DNA from: Heterostelium multicystogenum
Taxonomy: Eukaryota; Evosea; Eumycetozoa; Acytosteliales; Acytosteliaceae
NCBI GenBank assembly: GCA_003667245.1
Contig: RCNN01000016.1
Coordinates: forward strand, 55,942-119,941
Direction of reading: 5' to 3'
Length of the DNA stretch: 64,000 bases
Below, piece by piece: positions 32,188-43,198 of the stretch (within the stretch, counting starts at the first letter, position 1; each line of letters opens with the position of its first letter). Below the pieces are notes generated by a model. It was not told the origin of the DNA. It was given only the letters and a program-made list of their open reading frames with translations, and searched no databases. A program made the translations under genes and the position numbers.

Positions 32188-32270
32188 AGCTCAAAAACGA
32201 GCGCGCCCAGTGAGCATCTCCGTGATGCCTGGATAAACCAGACTTACCTTCAGAGATGCCGCTGGGCGCG
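32188..32270 (-). terminator. Long hairpin between petC and sspA
   Basis: gcgcgcccagtgagcatctc at about 32199 pairs, with few mismatches, with gagatgccgctgggcgcgc at about 32251-32269. The loop is about 32 bases, and a T5 run follows on the minus strand. It probably ends petABC transcription or attenuates readthrough into sspA. Confidence 0.65.
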
Positions 32271-32300
32271 CAAGATTAACAGCAATTACTTACGGTTGGA

Positions 32301-33080
32301 TCAATGCACATCCTTCCAGTATTCGCGTTTCAGCAGATAGGCGAACACGAAGAAGAAGGCCAGGTACAGCAACACATAGGTACCAATGCGCTGATGCTGC
32401 AGCTTCACTGGGTTGGCCGAGTAGGCCAGGAAGGTCACCAGATTCTTGACCTTCTCGTCGAACTGCTCTTCGTTCAGCGTGCCGGTCTTCGGCACTATGG
32501 TCAGCTGATCGCACGCTTCATGAGTCAAAGGCGTACCGGTGAGCGGATCATACTGCTTCTTGCCGTCTTCGACGATTTGTACTTGCTTGCATCCTACCAC
32601 TTGGCGACCTTGCAGGCCGACCAGAACGTTAGGCATACCGACGTTCGGGAACACTTTGTTGTTCACTCCGTAGGGACGCGTCGGGTCTTCATAGAAGGAT
32701 TTCAGGTAGCCATAGAGCCAATCGGTGCCACGCACACGGGCCACCAGGGTCAGGTCGGGCGGTGCAGCCCCGAACCAGGTCTTGGCGTCGGCCGGTTGCA
32801 TGCCGATGGTCATGTGGTCGCCGATCTTCGCCCCGGTGAACACCGAGTGGCTCAGCATCACGTCATGGGGAATGCCCAGGTCGTCGGCCACTCGCTCGTA
32901 ACGCTGGAACTTGGCGCTGTGGCAGCCCATGCAGTAGTTGGTGAACGTACGCAGCCCGTCCTGCATTGCGGCTTTGTCCGACACGTCGATGTCGACTTTT
33001 TCCAGCTCTGGGCCGTGTTCAGCGGCGAAAGACAGCAGCGGCAGGGCCGCAAGAATGAATGCAACGAATAATTTTTTCAT
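32301..33080 (-). CDS. petC: Ubiquinol-cytochrome c reductase, cytochrome c1
   Basis: 259 residues from ATG 33080, intact. N-terminal signal peptide (MKKLFVAFILAALPLLSFAA), haem site CMGCH with the nearby SAKFQRYERVADDLG, Met ligand region, and one C-terminal membrane anchor (YVLLYLAFFFVFAYLLKREYW). Its ATG overlaps the petB stop (TGATG). Third subunit of the bc1 complex, passing electrons to periplasmic cytochrome c. Confidence 0.97.
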   Translation of the reverse strand: MKKLFVAFILAALPLLSFAAEHGPELEKVDIDVSDKAAMQDGLRTFTNYCMGCHSAKFQRYERVADDLGIPHDVMLSHSVFTGAKIGDHMTIGMQPADAKTWFGAAPPDLTLVARVRGTDWLYGYLKSFYEDPTRPYGVNNKVFPNVGMPNVLVGLQGRQVVGCKQVQIVEDGKKQYDPLTGTPLTHEACDQLTIVPKTGTLNEEQFDEKVKNLVTFLAYSANPVKLQHQRIGTYVLLYLAFFFVFAYLLKREYWKDVH

Positions 33081-34293
33081 CAGCCAGTCACCCTTTCCGG
33101 TACCGGTTTGGTCTTCTCGAGCCGGGTGTAGAACGGCATCAGAATGAAGTAGGCGAAGTACAGGAAGGTGCAGACCTGCGACAGCAACGTACGCTCCGGG
33201 GTCGGCGCCAATACGCCCAGTACACCCAGGATCACGAACGCAATGCAGAACACCCACAGCCAGATCTTGCTCAGCCAGCCCTTGTAGCGCATGGACTTGA
33301 CCGGGCTACGGTCGAGCCACGGCAGCACGAACAGCACCGCAATCGCTGCGCCCATGGCGATAACGCCCATGAGTTTGTCGGGAATCGCCCGCAAGATCGC
33401 GTAGAACGGAGTGAAGTACCAGACCGGGGCAATGTGTTCCGGGGTCTTGAAGGCGTTCGCCTGTTCGAAGTTCGGTTTCTCGAGGAAATAACCGCCCATC
33501 TCCGGGAAAAAGAACACGATCGAGCAGAAGATGAACAGGAACACACCACCACACCGACGATATCTTTCACGGTGTAGTACGGGTGGAACGGAATGCCGTC
33601 CAGTGGTACGCCGTTTTCGTCCTTGTGCTTCTTGATATCCACGCCGTCGGGGTTGTTCGAACCCACTTCGTGCAACGCCAGGATGTGCAGCACTACCAGG
33701 CCCAGGATCACGATCGGCAAGGCCACCACGTGCAAGGCGAAGAAGCGGTTCAGGGTGATCCCGGAGATCAGGTAGTCACCGCGAATCCACTGGGTCAGGT
33801 CGTTGCCGATGACCGGGATCGCACCGAACAGCGAGATGATCACCTGGGCGCCCCAATAGGACATCTGGCCCCACGGCAGCAGGTAGCCCATGAAGGCCTC
33901 GGCCATCAGCGCCAGGTAGATCAGCATGCCGAACACCCACACCAGCTCGCGGGGCTTCTGGTACGAGCCGTAGAGCAGGCCACGGAACATGTGCATGTAG
34001 ACGACGATGAAGAACGCCGAGGCGCCGGTGGAGTGCAGCAGACGCAGGATCGAGCCGTACTCGACGTCGCGCATGATGTATTCGACGGAGGCGAAGGCTT
34101 CTTCGGCCGACGGGGTGTAGCTCATCGTCAGCCAGACACCGGTAACGATCTGATTGACCAGTACCAGAAGTGCCAGGGAGCCAAAGAAATAGAAGAAGTT
34201 GAAGTTCTTCGGTGCGTAGTACTTGCTGAGGTGGTCTTCCCACATCTTGGTCGCGGGGAAGCGCGCATCCACCCAATCCATGAACTTGCTCAT
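33080..34293 (-). CDS. petB: Ubiquinol-cytochrome c reductase, cytochrome b, one frameshift
   Basis: About 403 residues from ATG 34293 (MSKFMDWVDARFPATK). Eight helices; haem-ligand histidines are in LHSTGASAFF, YMHMFRGLLYGSY and LHVVALP with VVLHILALHEVGSNNP, and the Qo-site PEHIAPVWYF is the family PEWY-like segment. The frame is broken at 33541-33552 in a GT-rich stretch (two extra bases or one lost). Overlaps petA at its start and petC at its end by one base each. Confidence 0.95.
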
Positions 34294-34889
34294 CAGGCTT
34301 TCTCCCCCTCGTCGACGCCAATGACAATGACACTGTCAGTCTCGTAGTGATGTGGCGGAACTGGCAGGTTCAGTGGTGCAGGTTGTGACTTGTAGACGCG
34401 GCCAGCGAGGTCGTAGTGAGAACCGTGGCACGGGCAGAAATAGCCCCCGACCCAGTCCTTGCCCAGGTCCGCGGGCGCCACTTCCGGGCGGAAGGTGGGA
34501 GAGCAACCCAAGTGGGTGCAGATACCGATCAGCAGCAGAATTTCCGGCTTGATCGAGCGAATTTCCTTATCGACGTAAGCGGGTTGGTCGGAATTCTTCG
34601 AGTCGGGGTCGGACAGCTGGCCCTCGATCTTCTTCAGATTTCCCAGGATTTCCTCGGTACGACGAACGATGAACACTGGCTGACCGCGCCATTCAGCAAT
34701 CATTTGCTGGCCTGGATCGATCTTGCTGACATTCACCTTCACCGGTGCACCTGCGGCTTTCGCCTTGGCACTGGGAAACCATGACCCCACGAACGGGACC
34801 GCAGCCCCCACCGCTCCTGCAGCACCCACCACGGATGTGGCTGCTACCAAGAAGCGACGCCGGCCTGCATTCACGCCGTCATTGCTCAT
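34293..34889 (-). CDS. petA: Ubiquinol-cytochrome c reductase, Rieske iron-sulfur subunit
   Basis: 198 residues, intact. Twin-arginine-like N-terminus (GRRRFLVAATSVVGAAG) forming the membrane anchor. The 2Fe-2S cluster motifs are CTHLGC and CPCHGSHYD, each with one Cys and one His ligand. First gene of petABC; its stop overlaps the petB start. Confidence 0.98.
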   Translation of the reverse strand: MSNDGVNAGRRRFLVAATSVVGAAGAVGAAVPFVGSWFPSAKAKAAGAPVKVNVSKIDPGQQMIAEWRGQPVFIVRRTEEILGNLKKIEGQLSDPDSKNSDQPAYVDKEIRSIKPEILLLIGICTHLGCSPTFRPEVAPADLGKDWVGGYFCPCHGSHYDLAGRVYKSQPAPLNLPVPPHHYETDSVIVIGVDEGEKA

Positions 34890-35097
34890 TCAGTCCTCTC
34901 CCATCAGCTTTGTGGCCTGTTAAATCAGGCGTCTACTAAGTGTTAAATCTGAACTTATAAAAATTTTGCCGAATGGTAATGAAAAGCCCCACGTCTGACA
35001 AGGTAATTACCCCCGGCACTGGCTCCAAGCCTTTGAGTATAGGGGCTCTACGGATGTGGCAAGTTGTCACACAGATTTTTTTACATAAATAGCAGGC

Positions 35098-35139
35098 AAT
35101 AAAAAAACGCCCAGCTCCGTGAGGAGGCTGGGCGTTTTC
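35098..35139 (-). terminator. Rho-independent terminator after rpsI
   Basis: acgcccagctcc pairs with ggaggctgggcgt (one bulge), loop gtga, then seven T on the minus strand. It lies 18 bp past the rpsI stop. Confidence 0.9.
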
Positions 35140-35156
35140 TGGAACGTAAAAGCGAA

Positions 35157-35550
35157 TTAACGCTTCGAGTACTGCGGACGCTTACGCGCTTTACGCAGAC
35201 CAACTTTCTTACGTTCAACTTCACGAGCATCGCGAGTCACGAAGCCAGCTTTGCGCAGAGCGCCACGCAGGGTTTTCGTCGTACTGCATCAGAGCGCGAG
35301 TGATACCGTGGCGGATTGCGCCAGCTTGACCACTTACACCGCCACCGATAACGGTGACGTAGATGTCGAACTTTTCAACGGTCTCGGTCAATTCCAGCGG
35401 CTGACGAACTACCATGCGGGCAGTTTCGCGACCGAAGAAATTTTCCAGAGTGCGGTTGTTGATCGAGATGTTACCAGTACCCGGACGCAGGAAAACGCGA
35501 GCGGTAGCGGTTTTGCGACGGCCAGTGCCGTAATTTTGAGTCGCCGACAT
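35157..35550 (-). CDS. rpsI: 30S ribosomal protein S9, one frameshift
   Basis: 130 residues expected, from ATG 35550 ([20 protein letters not shown]). The T run 35273-35276 on the plus strand holds one extra base; after it the frame gives the conserved S9 tail ending RPQYSKR at the stop 35157. An essential protein, so the break must be technical. Follows rplM by 14 bp. Confidence 0.96.
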
Positions 35551-35564
35551 AATGAACTATTCCG

Positions 35565-35994
35565 TTAAAACTTCAGTTCTTGGGGCTGCTGAGCAGCATG
35601 AGGGTGAGCAGCGCCCGCATAGACTTTCAGCTTGCGATACATGTCGCGACCCAGTGGGCCCTTCGGCAGCATACCTTTGACCGCGATTTCAATCGGGGCT
35701 TCAGGCTTTTTTGGAGATCAGGCCTTCGAAGTTCGAAGACTTGATACCGCCTGGGAAACCGGAGTGACGGTAGTACATTTTGTCTTGCGCTTTGTTGCCG
35801 GTAACACGTACCTGCTCGGCGTTGATGATGACAATGTAGTCACCGGTATCAACGTGAGGGGTGTACTCAGGCTTGTGCTTGCCACGCAGACGGCTGGCGA
35901 CTTCAGTGGCCAGACGACCCAGGGTCTGACCAGCGGCGTCGACGACAAACCAGTCGCGCTGAACTGTTTCTGGTTTTGCAGTAAAAGTTGTCAT
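35565..35994 (-). CDS. rplM: 50S ribosomal protein L13, one frameshift
   Basis: 142 residues expected, from ATG 35994 ([20 protein letters not shown]). The run of six T at 35707-35712 has one base too many. The continued frame reads [21 protein letters not shown] and stops at 35565. First gene of the rplM-rpsI operon. The 249 bp to the aldo/keto reductase hold the divergent promoters. Confidence 0.96.
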
Positions 35995-36243
35995 TCTTTA
36001 ATAGCCTCAGGGGCCGCCCTGTAAATTAGACGGCGGATCTTACTGAATAGTGCGTACTTTGACAAGTCAAAGGCAGCCGGATACAGACGCTATCGGGGGC
36101 TCGGGTCGGCGCGTCCGTTCAACGGCAAGATTCTTCGGCAGGCGGCGCATCACTTCCACTGCAGAAAGAGGTGGGCAATTATGCAGATTGCCAAAAAAAA
36201 TTTCAACCTGCTTTTATGATTGTTTTCCCCGAAGGAGTACCCG

Positions 36244-37285
36244 ATGGACTATCGACAGCTGGGCCGAACCGATCTGAACGTGAGCGCGATAGCCTTGGGC
36301 ACCATGACCTGGGGCGAGCAGAACAGCGAGGCAGAGGCCTTCGCACAGATCGAACGGGCCAAGGCCGCGGGGATCAACTTCCTCGACACCGCGGAAATGT
36401 ACCCGGTGCCGCCCAAGGCCGACACCTACGCCACCACCGAGCGCTACATCGGTAATTACTTCAAAAGCCGCGGCGACCGTGCCGACTGGATCCTCGCCAG
36501 CAAGATCGCCGGCCCCGGCAACACCATCGACTACATCCGCGATGGCAGCCTCAAGCACAACCGCAAGCACATCGCCGAAGCCCTGGATGCGAGCCTCAAG
36601 CGCCTGCAAACCGACTGGATCGACCTCTACCAGTTGCACTGGCCCGAGCGCAGCACCAACTTTTTCGGCCAGCTGGGCTACAAGCACAAGGCCGAAGAAG
36701 ACCTGACACCGCTGGAAGAAACCCTCGAAGCCCTGGATGAGCAGGTTAAGGCCGGCAAGAATCCGCCACATCGGCCTGTCCAACGAAACCCCGTGGGGCA
36801 CCATGAAGTTCCTGGCCCTGGCCGAAGCCCGTGGCTGGACCCGCGCGGTGTCGATCCAGAACCCCTACAACCTGCTCAACCGCAGCTTTGAAGTGGGCCT
36901 GGCGGAAATCGCCATCCGTGAACAGTGCGGTTTGCTGGCGTATTCACCGCTGGCGTTCGGCATGCTCAGCGGCAAGTACGAAGGTGGCGCACGCCCGGCC
37001 AAGGGCCGCCTGAGCCTCTATAGCCGCTTCAGCCGCTACTTCAACCCGCAGTCGGAAGCTGCATGCAGCCGTTACGTGGCACTGGCCCGTGAGCACGGCC
37101 TGGACCCGGCGCAGATGGCATTGGCGTTTGTGACCCAACAACCGTTCGTGACCAGCAACATCATTGGCGCCACGACCCTGGACCAGCTGGACAGCAACAT
37201 CGCCAGCGCCGACCTGAAACTGTCGGATGAGGTGCTGGCAGGGATTGAGGCGATTCAGAAGGATCATCCGAATCCTGCGCCTTGA
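36244..37285 (+). CDS. Aldo/keto reductase (Tas-like), one frameshift
   Basis: About 346 residues from ATG 36244 with GAAGGAG upstream. TIM-barrel AKR: the tetrad includes Asp and Tyr in FLDTAEMYPVPP, Lys in ASKIAG and His in YQLHWPER. One extra base at the A-rich run 36757-36761 breaks the frame; HIGLSNETPWG continues. Closest to the NADPH-dependent Tas branch. Physiological substrate unknown. Confidence 0.92.
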
Positions 37286-37302
37286 TTGATCTCTAGACCG
37301 CC

Positions 37303-37384
37303 TTCGCGAGCAAGCCCGCTCCCACATTCCACCGAGTTCCACCTTTGGAATGCAGTCGAATGTGGGAGCGGGCTTGCTCGCGAA
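37303..37384. repeat. REP doublet (REPIN), loop type 1
   Basis: Inverted REP cores at 37303-37326 and 37361-37384 around a loop with cctttggaatgcagtc, nearly the same as the element at 23.1 kb. Lies between the convergent aldo/keto reductase and acyl-CoA dehydrogenase genes. Confidence 0.92.
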
Positions 37385-37408
37385 GAGGCCCTCAAAAACA
37401 CCAAGAAT

Positions 37409-38545
37409 TCAAAGCGCCCGCGCAATAATCTCCTTCATGATCTCATTCGTCCCCGCATAAATCCGCTGCACCCGCGCATCTGCCCACGCCCGCGCAATCG
37501 GGTATTCCCACATAAACCCATACCCGCCGTGCAGTTGCACACACTCATCCAGCACCTTGCACTGCAGGTCCGTGGCCCAGTACTTGGCCATCGCGGCCGT
37601 GGGCACATCGAGCTTGCCTTCCAGGTGCAACTCCATGCACTTGTCGACAAACACCCGGCCGATCTGGGTTTCAGTGGCAATCTCCGCCAGCTTGAATCGG
37701 GTGTTCTGGAAGTCGATGATCGCCTTGCCGAAGGCCTTGCGGTCGCGGGTGTATTCCAGCGTCCATTGCAGCGCCGCCTCGGCTGACGACAACGCGCCAA
37801 TCGCCACCGTCAAACGCTCCTGCGGCAACTCCTGCATCAGGTAGGCAAAGCCCATCCCCGCCTGGCCCAGCAGATTCTCCTTGGGCACCCGCACATCCTG
37901 GAAGAACAGCTCCGATGTATCCTGGGCCTTCATCCCGACCTTCTCCAGGCGCTTGCCCTTGTCGAAGCCCGGCGTGTTGGCCTCCACCAGAAACAGACTG
38001 GTGCCCTTGGCGCCGGCCTTGGGATCGGTCTTGGCCACGACGATCACCAGATCAGCCAGGAAGCCATTGGTGATGAACGTCTTGGAGCCGTTGATCACGT
38101 ATTCATCGCCATCCAGCACCGCCGTGGTCTTGACCCCTTGCAGGTCGGACCCGGCCCCCGGCTCGGTCATGGCAATCGCCGTGACCATTTCCCCGGAGAT
38201 CAGCTTGGGCAGGTACTTGTGCTTCAGCGCCTCACTGCCGTAATGCAGGATGTAGGGCGCAACAATGTCCGAATGCAGGGAGAAACCGATCCCGGTCAGC
38301 CCGAGGCGGCTGATCTCCTCGATCACCACCGCGCTGTAGAGAAAGTCCGCCCCGAGGCCGCCGTACTCTTCCGGCAAATGCGAGCAGAGCATCCCCGCCT
38401 CCCCCGCCTTGTTCCACAGGTTGCGGTCGATGTAGCCCTGCTTTTCCCATTGCCCGTGGAACGGCGCCGCGTCTTTTTCGAGGAAGGTGCGCACGCTCTG
38501 GCGGAAGAGTTCGTGCTCCGAGCTGAACAAGGTTCTGGGAATCAT
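37409..38545 (-). CDS. Acyl-CoA dehydrogenase
   Basis: 378 residues, intact, from ATG 38545. Motifs AMTEPGAGSDLQGVKT and QLHGGYGFMWEYPIARAWADARVQ are the acyl-CoA dehydrogenase signatures; YAGTNEIMKEIIARAL is the C-terminal segment, with Glu in GTNEI as the catalytic base. FAD enzyme for the first step of beta-oxidation or branched-chain degradation; chain-length preference is not evident. Stands alone, divergent from the GlxA-type regulator, which may control it. Confidence 0.95.
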   Translation of the reverse strand: MIPRTLFSSEHELFRQSVRTFLEKDAAPFHGQWEKQGYIDRNLWNKAGEAGMLCSHLPEEYGGLGADFLYSAVVIEEISRLGLTGIGFSLHSDIVAPYILHYGSEALKHKYLPKLISGEMVTAIAMTEPGAGSDLQGVKTTAVLDGDEYVINGSKTFITNGFLADLVIVVAKTDPKAGAKGTSLFLVEANTPGFDKGKRLEKVGMKAQDTSELFFQDVRVPKENLLGQAGMGFAYLMQELPQERLTVAIGALSSAEAALQWTLEYTRDRKAFGKAIIDFQNTRFKLAEIATETQIGRVFVDKCMELHLEGKLDVPTAAMAKYWATDLQCKVLDECVQLHGGYGFMWEYPIARAWADARVQRIYAGTNEIMKEIIARAL

Positions 38546-38690
38546 GGGTCACCTGTGTGAATTGTCGGACAAGACCGGGATCACAGAGCCTAAGCCGCGA
38601 AGGCGTCACGGGACACTGGACACATGCGACAAAAAATAAGACGATCCAGCCGTCTGGTGACCACTTTCCCCTATAAGAATAAATGAAATT

Positions 38691-39685
38691 ATGTCTAACC
38701 AAATCTCCACGCCCTTGCGGCGCGTCAGCATTTTGGCCATTGATCGGGTATTCGCTTCAACCCTCATGCAAGCCAAGGATTTCTTCCACCTCGCGAGCCT
38801 GCGCTACGGCAAACAGCTGGGCCAGGGCCTCACTCCCGCCTTCGAAACCCGCCTGGTCAGCCCCGACGGGCAGTCGGTGCGCAGCTTCAGCGATGTGATC
38901 ATGCCGGTGGATGGCGGCCTCGAAAACGCCGACATCATCGTGCTCCCGGCCTTCTGGGACGATTTCGACTCGTTGTGCCAACGCTACCCCAAGTGCTGCC
39001 CTGGCTGCGCGAACAACACGCCCGTGGCGCGGTGCTGTGCGGCGAAGCCACCGGGGTGTTCTGGCTCGCCGAAGCCGGCCTGCTGGATGGCAAGGAAGCG
39101 ACCACCTATTGGCGCTTCTTCAACGCTTTCACCGAACGCTTTCCCAAGGTGCAACTGAACCAGGACAAGCACCTGACCGACGCCGACAACCTCTACTGCG
39201 CCGGCGGCACCACTTCAGCCTGCGACCTCTACATCTACCTGATCGAACGCTTCTGCGGCGCCAACATCGCCCAGGCCGTAGCCCGCGACATCCTCTACGA
39301 AGTGCAACGCAGCTACGCCCCCGGGCGCATCGGTTTTGGCGGGCAGAAGCTGCACCAGGACGTGATCATCCTGCAGATCCAGCATTGGCTCGAAGAGCAC
39401 TTCGCCGACAAGTTCCGCTTCGAAGACGTGGCCCGGGAACACGGCATGAGCATCCGCAACTTCATGCGCCGCTTCCAGACCGCCACCGGTGACAAGCCGC
39501 TGCACTACCTGCAACGGTTGCGCATCGAGACAGCCAAGGGCCTGCTGTCCGGCAGCCGCAAAAGCATCAAGACCATCAGTTACGAGGTGGGCTACGACGA
39601 CGCGAGCTTCTTTGCGCGGCTGTTCCGCCAGCATACCGAGCTGTCGCCCAACCAGTATCGCCAGCAGTTCCAGCAGGCCGCGTAA
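38691..39685 (+). CDS. GlxA-family AraC-type transcriptional regulator, one frameshift
   Basis: About 331 residues from ATG 38691. N-terminal DJ-1/PfpI-like domain (residues about 10-190, with VLCGEATGVFWLAEAGLL; the position of the usual nucleophile Cys is kept), C-terminal AraC HTH (residues about 225-320, HYLQRLRIETAKGLLSGSR and EVGYDDASFFARLFRQHTE). One base is missing from the C run at 38987-38990. Divergent from the acyl-CoA dehydrogenase gene with a 145-bp shared promoter region. Confidence 0.92.
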
Positions 39686-39708
39686 CCAAAGGGTATACAC
39701 AGTAAAAA

Positions 39709-39798
39709 TGTGGGAGCTGGCTTGCCTGCGATGGCGGCGTGCCAGGCACCAGAGGCATCAGCTGACAGACCGCTATCGCGGGCAAGCCAGCTCCCACA
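39709..39798. repeat. REP doublet of a third sequence type
   Basis: tgtgggagctggcttgcctg at 39709 and its inverse ending at 39798. It differs from the main family at several positions (agctgg for agcgggc, cctgcga for ctcgcga). Confidence 0.9.
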
Positions 39799-39827
39799 GT
39801 TGCTTTCTGTTGACCTGGAAATTTGCA

Positions 39828-39861
39828 TAAAAAAAGGCCCGCATCGCTGCGGGCCTTTTTC
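39828..39861 (-). terminator. Bidirectional terminator between the GlxA-type gene and zapE
   Basis: Perfect 8-bp stem (ggcccgca, loop tcgc, tgcgggcc) with A7 before and T5 after, serving both strands. 17 bp past the zapE stop. Confidence 0.9.
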
Positions 39862-39877
39862 ATTTCAAGCACATCGC

Positions 39878-40973
39878 TTACGGCTTGTGCGCCCGCGACA
39901 GGAACTCGTGGGACTGCATTTCCAGCAAGCGGCTCAAGGTGCGCTGGAATTCGAAGTTCAAGCGGCCGCCGGTGTAGAGGTCCTTGAGCTCGACTTCCGC
40001 CGAGATGATCAGCTTGACGTTGCGGTCGTAGAATTCGTCGACCATGTTGATAAAGCGCCGCGCGATGTCGTCGGTGGTGACGCTCATCTGCTCGACACCG
40101 CTCAGGATCACCGCGTGGAAGATCTTGCCCAGTTCGATGTAGTCGTTCTGGCTGCGAGGGCCGTCGCACAGTTCGCGGAATTCGAACCAGGCCACGTCAT
40201 CGCAGGTGCGCAGCGCGATGATTTCGCGGTTTTCGATGATCAGCTTGTCGTTTTCAACCGCCTGGGTGCATTCCGGCGTCAGCGCGCGGAAGCTCTTGCG
40301 CAGGCTTTCCTGGGCCACTTCGTTGAGCGGGTAGTGGAACAGTTCGGCTTGTTCAAGGTGACGCAGGCGGTAGTCGACGCCGCTGTCGACGTTGACGATG
40401 TCGGTGTTCTGCTTGATCAGGGCGATGGCCGGCAGGAAACGCGCGCGTTGCAGACCGTCCTTGTACAGGCCGTCGGGCACGATGTTCGAGGTGGCGACCA
40501 GGGGTCACGCCGTTCTTGAACAACTCTTCCATCAGGGTGCCGAGGATCATCGCGTCGGTGATGTCGGACACGAAGAACTCATCGAAACAGATCACCCGGG
40601 CTTCTTCCGAGAAGCGCTTGGCGATGATGGTCAGCGGGTTCTTTTCGCCCGGCAGGGTCTTCATCTCTTCATGCACGCGCTTCATGAAGCGGTGGAAGTG
40701 GGTGCGGACCTTTTCCTTGAACGGCAGCGCTTCGAAGAAGGTGTCCACCAGGTAAGTCTTGCCCCGGCCAACACCACCCCAGAAATACAGGCCCTTGACC
40801 GGCGTATGGTCTTTCTTGCCAAACAGCTTGCTGAACATGCCCGGCTTGTTCTGCGAGGCCTGGACCAGATCGTCGTACAGGCGCTGCAAATGGCGCACCG
40901 CAGTTTCCTGGGCAGCGTCATGGAAGAATTCAGGGCGTTTCAGATCAGCTTGATATCGTTCTAGGGGCGTCAT
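39878..40973 (-). CDS. zapE: Cell division ATPase ZapE, one frameshift
   Basis: About 364 residues from ATG 40973 (MTPLERYQADLKRPEFF). AFG1-like AAA ATPase: Walker A GGVGRGKT, Walker B VICFDEFFV. The run 40501-40504 contains one extra base; the C-terminal 190 residues (ALIKQNTDIVNVDSGVDYRLR to the stop) follow. ZapE helps FtsZ ring constriction. Monocistronic, with its own terminator. Confidence 0.93.
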
Positions 40974-41051
40974 AATTCGTTAGCAAGGCAACAAAAACGG
41001 GCCGCCACTGTAACGACGGCCCTGAAGAATGGCAATCAACCCTTGGTCGGG

Positions 41052-42407
41052 TCAATCCTCGATTGGGGTCAACGCAACGCGCAAGGCTTCGATCGCCGCA
41101 TCCCGCGAGGCGCTGTCGGCGAACGCCGGGCTATCGGCGACGACTTCACCGTCCAGCCACACGCTGAAGCTCGAGGCTTCACTGCGTACATCCAGCGCCT
41201 GACCCGATTGCAGCTGCTTGGTTACGGCGCCTGCGGTTTTACCGTCGGCAAAGTTGCGCGACAGCAGCAGTTGCTCGCCTTCGGCCGCCAGCAAACGGAA
41301 GCGGAAGCTGCCGTCGTCTTCGCGGAAGCTGACAAAGCGTGCGGCTTTCGCAGCTTTCTTCTTGGTGGTGGCAGCCACGGCGACCGGATTGACGAACGAG
41401 CGCAGGCCCACCGCTTCACGCAGTTCGGCCAGGAACGGTGCAGCCACGGCGCGGGCTTTGCGGGCGCCGACCAGCAGCAGGTCTTCCATGTCCGACGGGC
41501 GCGACATCAGTTGGTGATAACGCTCGCGCGCTTCACCCAACTGGCCGTCCAGCAGTTGGAACAGACGGTTCTTCGCCTCGCCCCAGCCCAGGCCTTGCAG
41601 CAGTTCACCGCGGAACTCTTCTTCCTGGGTCTGGGTGGCAAATGCCTGGTACAGGGTGAACAGGTGCGAGTTGTCCGGATCCTTGGCTTCGCCCGGCGCG
41701 CGGGAGTCGGTGACGATCCGCGAGATCGCGTCCTTCATGTCCTTGGCGCTGGTGAACAACGGGATGGTGTTGTCGTAGCTCTTCGACATCTTGCGGCCAT
41801 CCAGGCCCGGCAAGGTGGCGACGCTTTCTTCGATCAGCGCTTCGGGCATGGTGAAGAATTCTTTACCCTTGCCGAACAGGTGGTTGAAGCGCTGGCCGAT
41901 GTCGCGAGCCATTTCCACGTGCTGGATCTGGTCACGACCGACCGGCACCTTGTGGGCGTTGAACATCAGGATGTCCGCGGCCATCAGCACCGGGTAGCTG
42001 TACAGGCCCATGGTGATCCCCGCATCCGGGTCTTCGCCGTTCTCCAGGTTCTTGTCCACCGAGGCCTTGTAGGCGTGCGCACGGTTGAGCAAGCCCTTGG
42101 CCGCCACGCAGGTCAGCAGCCAGGTCAGCTCGGGGATTTCCGGATGTCGGACTGGCGGTAGAAGGTTACCCGGTTCACATCCAGGCCACCGGCCAGCCAG
42201 GTCGCGGCGATTTCCATGCGCGAGCGCTGGATGCGCTGCGGGTCATCGCACTTGATCAGGGCGTGGTAGTCGGCCAGGAAGTAGAAGGAGTCGGCGTTGG
42301 CGTCCTGGCTGGCAAGGATCGCCGGGCGAATCGCGCCCGGCGTAGTTGCCCAGGTGCGGCGTGCCGGTGGTGGTGATGCCGGTGAGGATGCGGGTACGGG
42401 TCGTCAT
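41052..42407 (-). CDS. trpS: Tryptophanyl-tRNA synthetase, two frameshifts
   Basis: About 451 residues from ATG 42407 ([20 protein letters not shown]). Class I motifs: HIGH-like TPHLGNY and KMSKSYDN. Longer than the 330-residue E. coli type, with an added C-terminal domain of roughly 110 residues, as known for the long Pseudomonas TrpS. Breaks at 42336-42342 (extra base) and 42141-42146 (lost base). From here rightwards the indel density rises. Confidence 0.94.
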
Positions 42408-42423
42408 GGGTGATCGCTTGTCA

Positions 42424-43051
42424 TCAATTCGAAAGACGTGGCAGCACAAGATCCTTGAGATCGGTCAGCTTGCCATGAAAAAAGTGTCCGCATTCTGCCA
42501 CTTTCAGCAGCTCATGGGGGCGATTCAGGGCCGCGGACCAGTCGTAGACGAGTTGCGGGTCGACCACTTCGTCGGTTTCCGGCTGGATCACGGTCAATGG
42601 GCAGCCTTGTGGCAAACGTCGTTATCCCGCAGGCGCATCACGGCCGCGGCCACCATGAACAGGTGCGCGAGTTTTTCGCCCTTGGCTTCCAGGCGGCCGC
42701 CGAGGGGTGGCCGCGACAAACCCGCCGAAGGAAAAAACCCAGCAGGGTGATCGGCAGGTCGGGATGCTTTTCACGCAGCCAGGTGGCTGCCGCTTCGGCG
42801 TCGTCGACTTCACCGGTGCCCATATCGTGCGTACGGCACTGGTGCCGACACCGCGATAATTGAAACGTAGTGATCAAGCCGGCATCGCGCGCGGTGCGTT
42901 GCAGGGTCGATACGACTTTGTTGAGCATGGTGCCGCCCTGCACCGGGTTCGGGTGACAGATCAGCGCCAGGCCACGTGGCTCGGGGTGATCCAGATACAG
43001 GGCGTCCAGTTGGCCTACCGGGCCATCGATCAAAACGGGGGTTTCACGCAT
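42424..43051 (-). CDS. Alpha/beta hydrolase, several frameshifts
   Basis: About 208 residues from ATG 43051 (MRETPVLIDGPVGQLDALYL). Features: HPNPVQGGTMLNKVVSTLQR after the first strand, the nucleophile elbow region near 42730 (GFSFGG-like, split between frames), and the catalytic His in ECGHFFHGKL near the C-terminus. At least four indels between 42600 and 42870. Homologous genes of unknown substrate sit between trpS and zapG in other pseudomonads. Confidence 0.85.
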
Positions 43052-43198
43052 CAGCAAGGAAGGAACTCCGTGACCTCTCAAGGGGTCGACTCGTCTAGCT
43101 AAAAGTCTGTGCATGGCATCATTGCGAGCTTAATCGCGGTATACAGCGCAGGTCCGAGCCGTTAACGTAAAGCAAAGCCGTTTATAGAGGAAGGACTC

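Noticed and set aside
33541..33552. Programmed frameshift in petB
   Set aside because: No slippery heptamer or downstream structure seen, and the indel pattern matches that in many neighbours.
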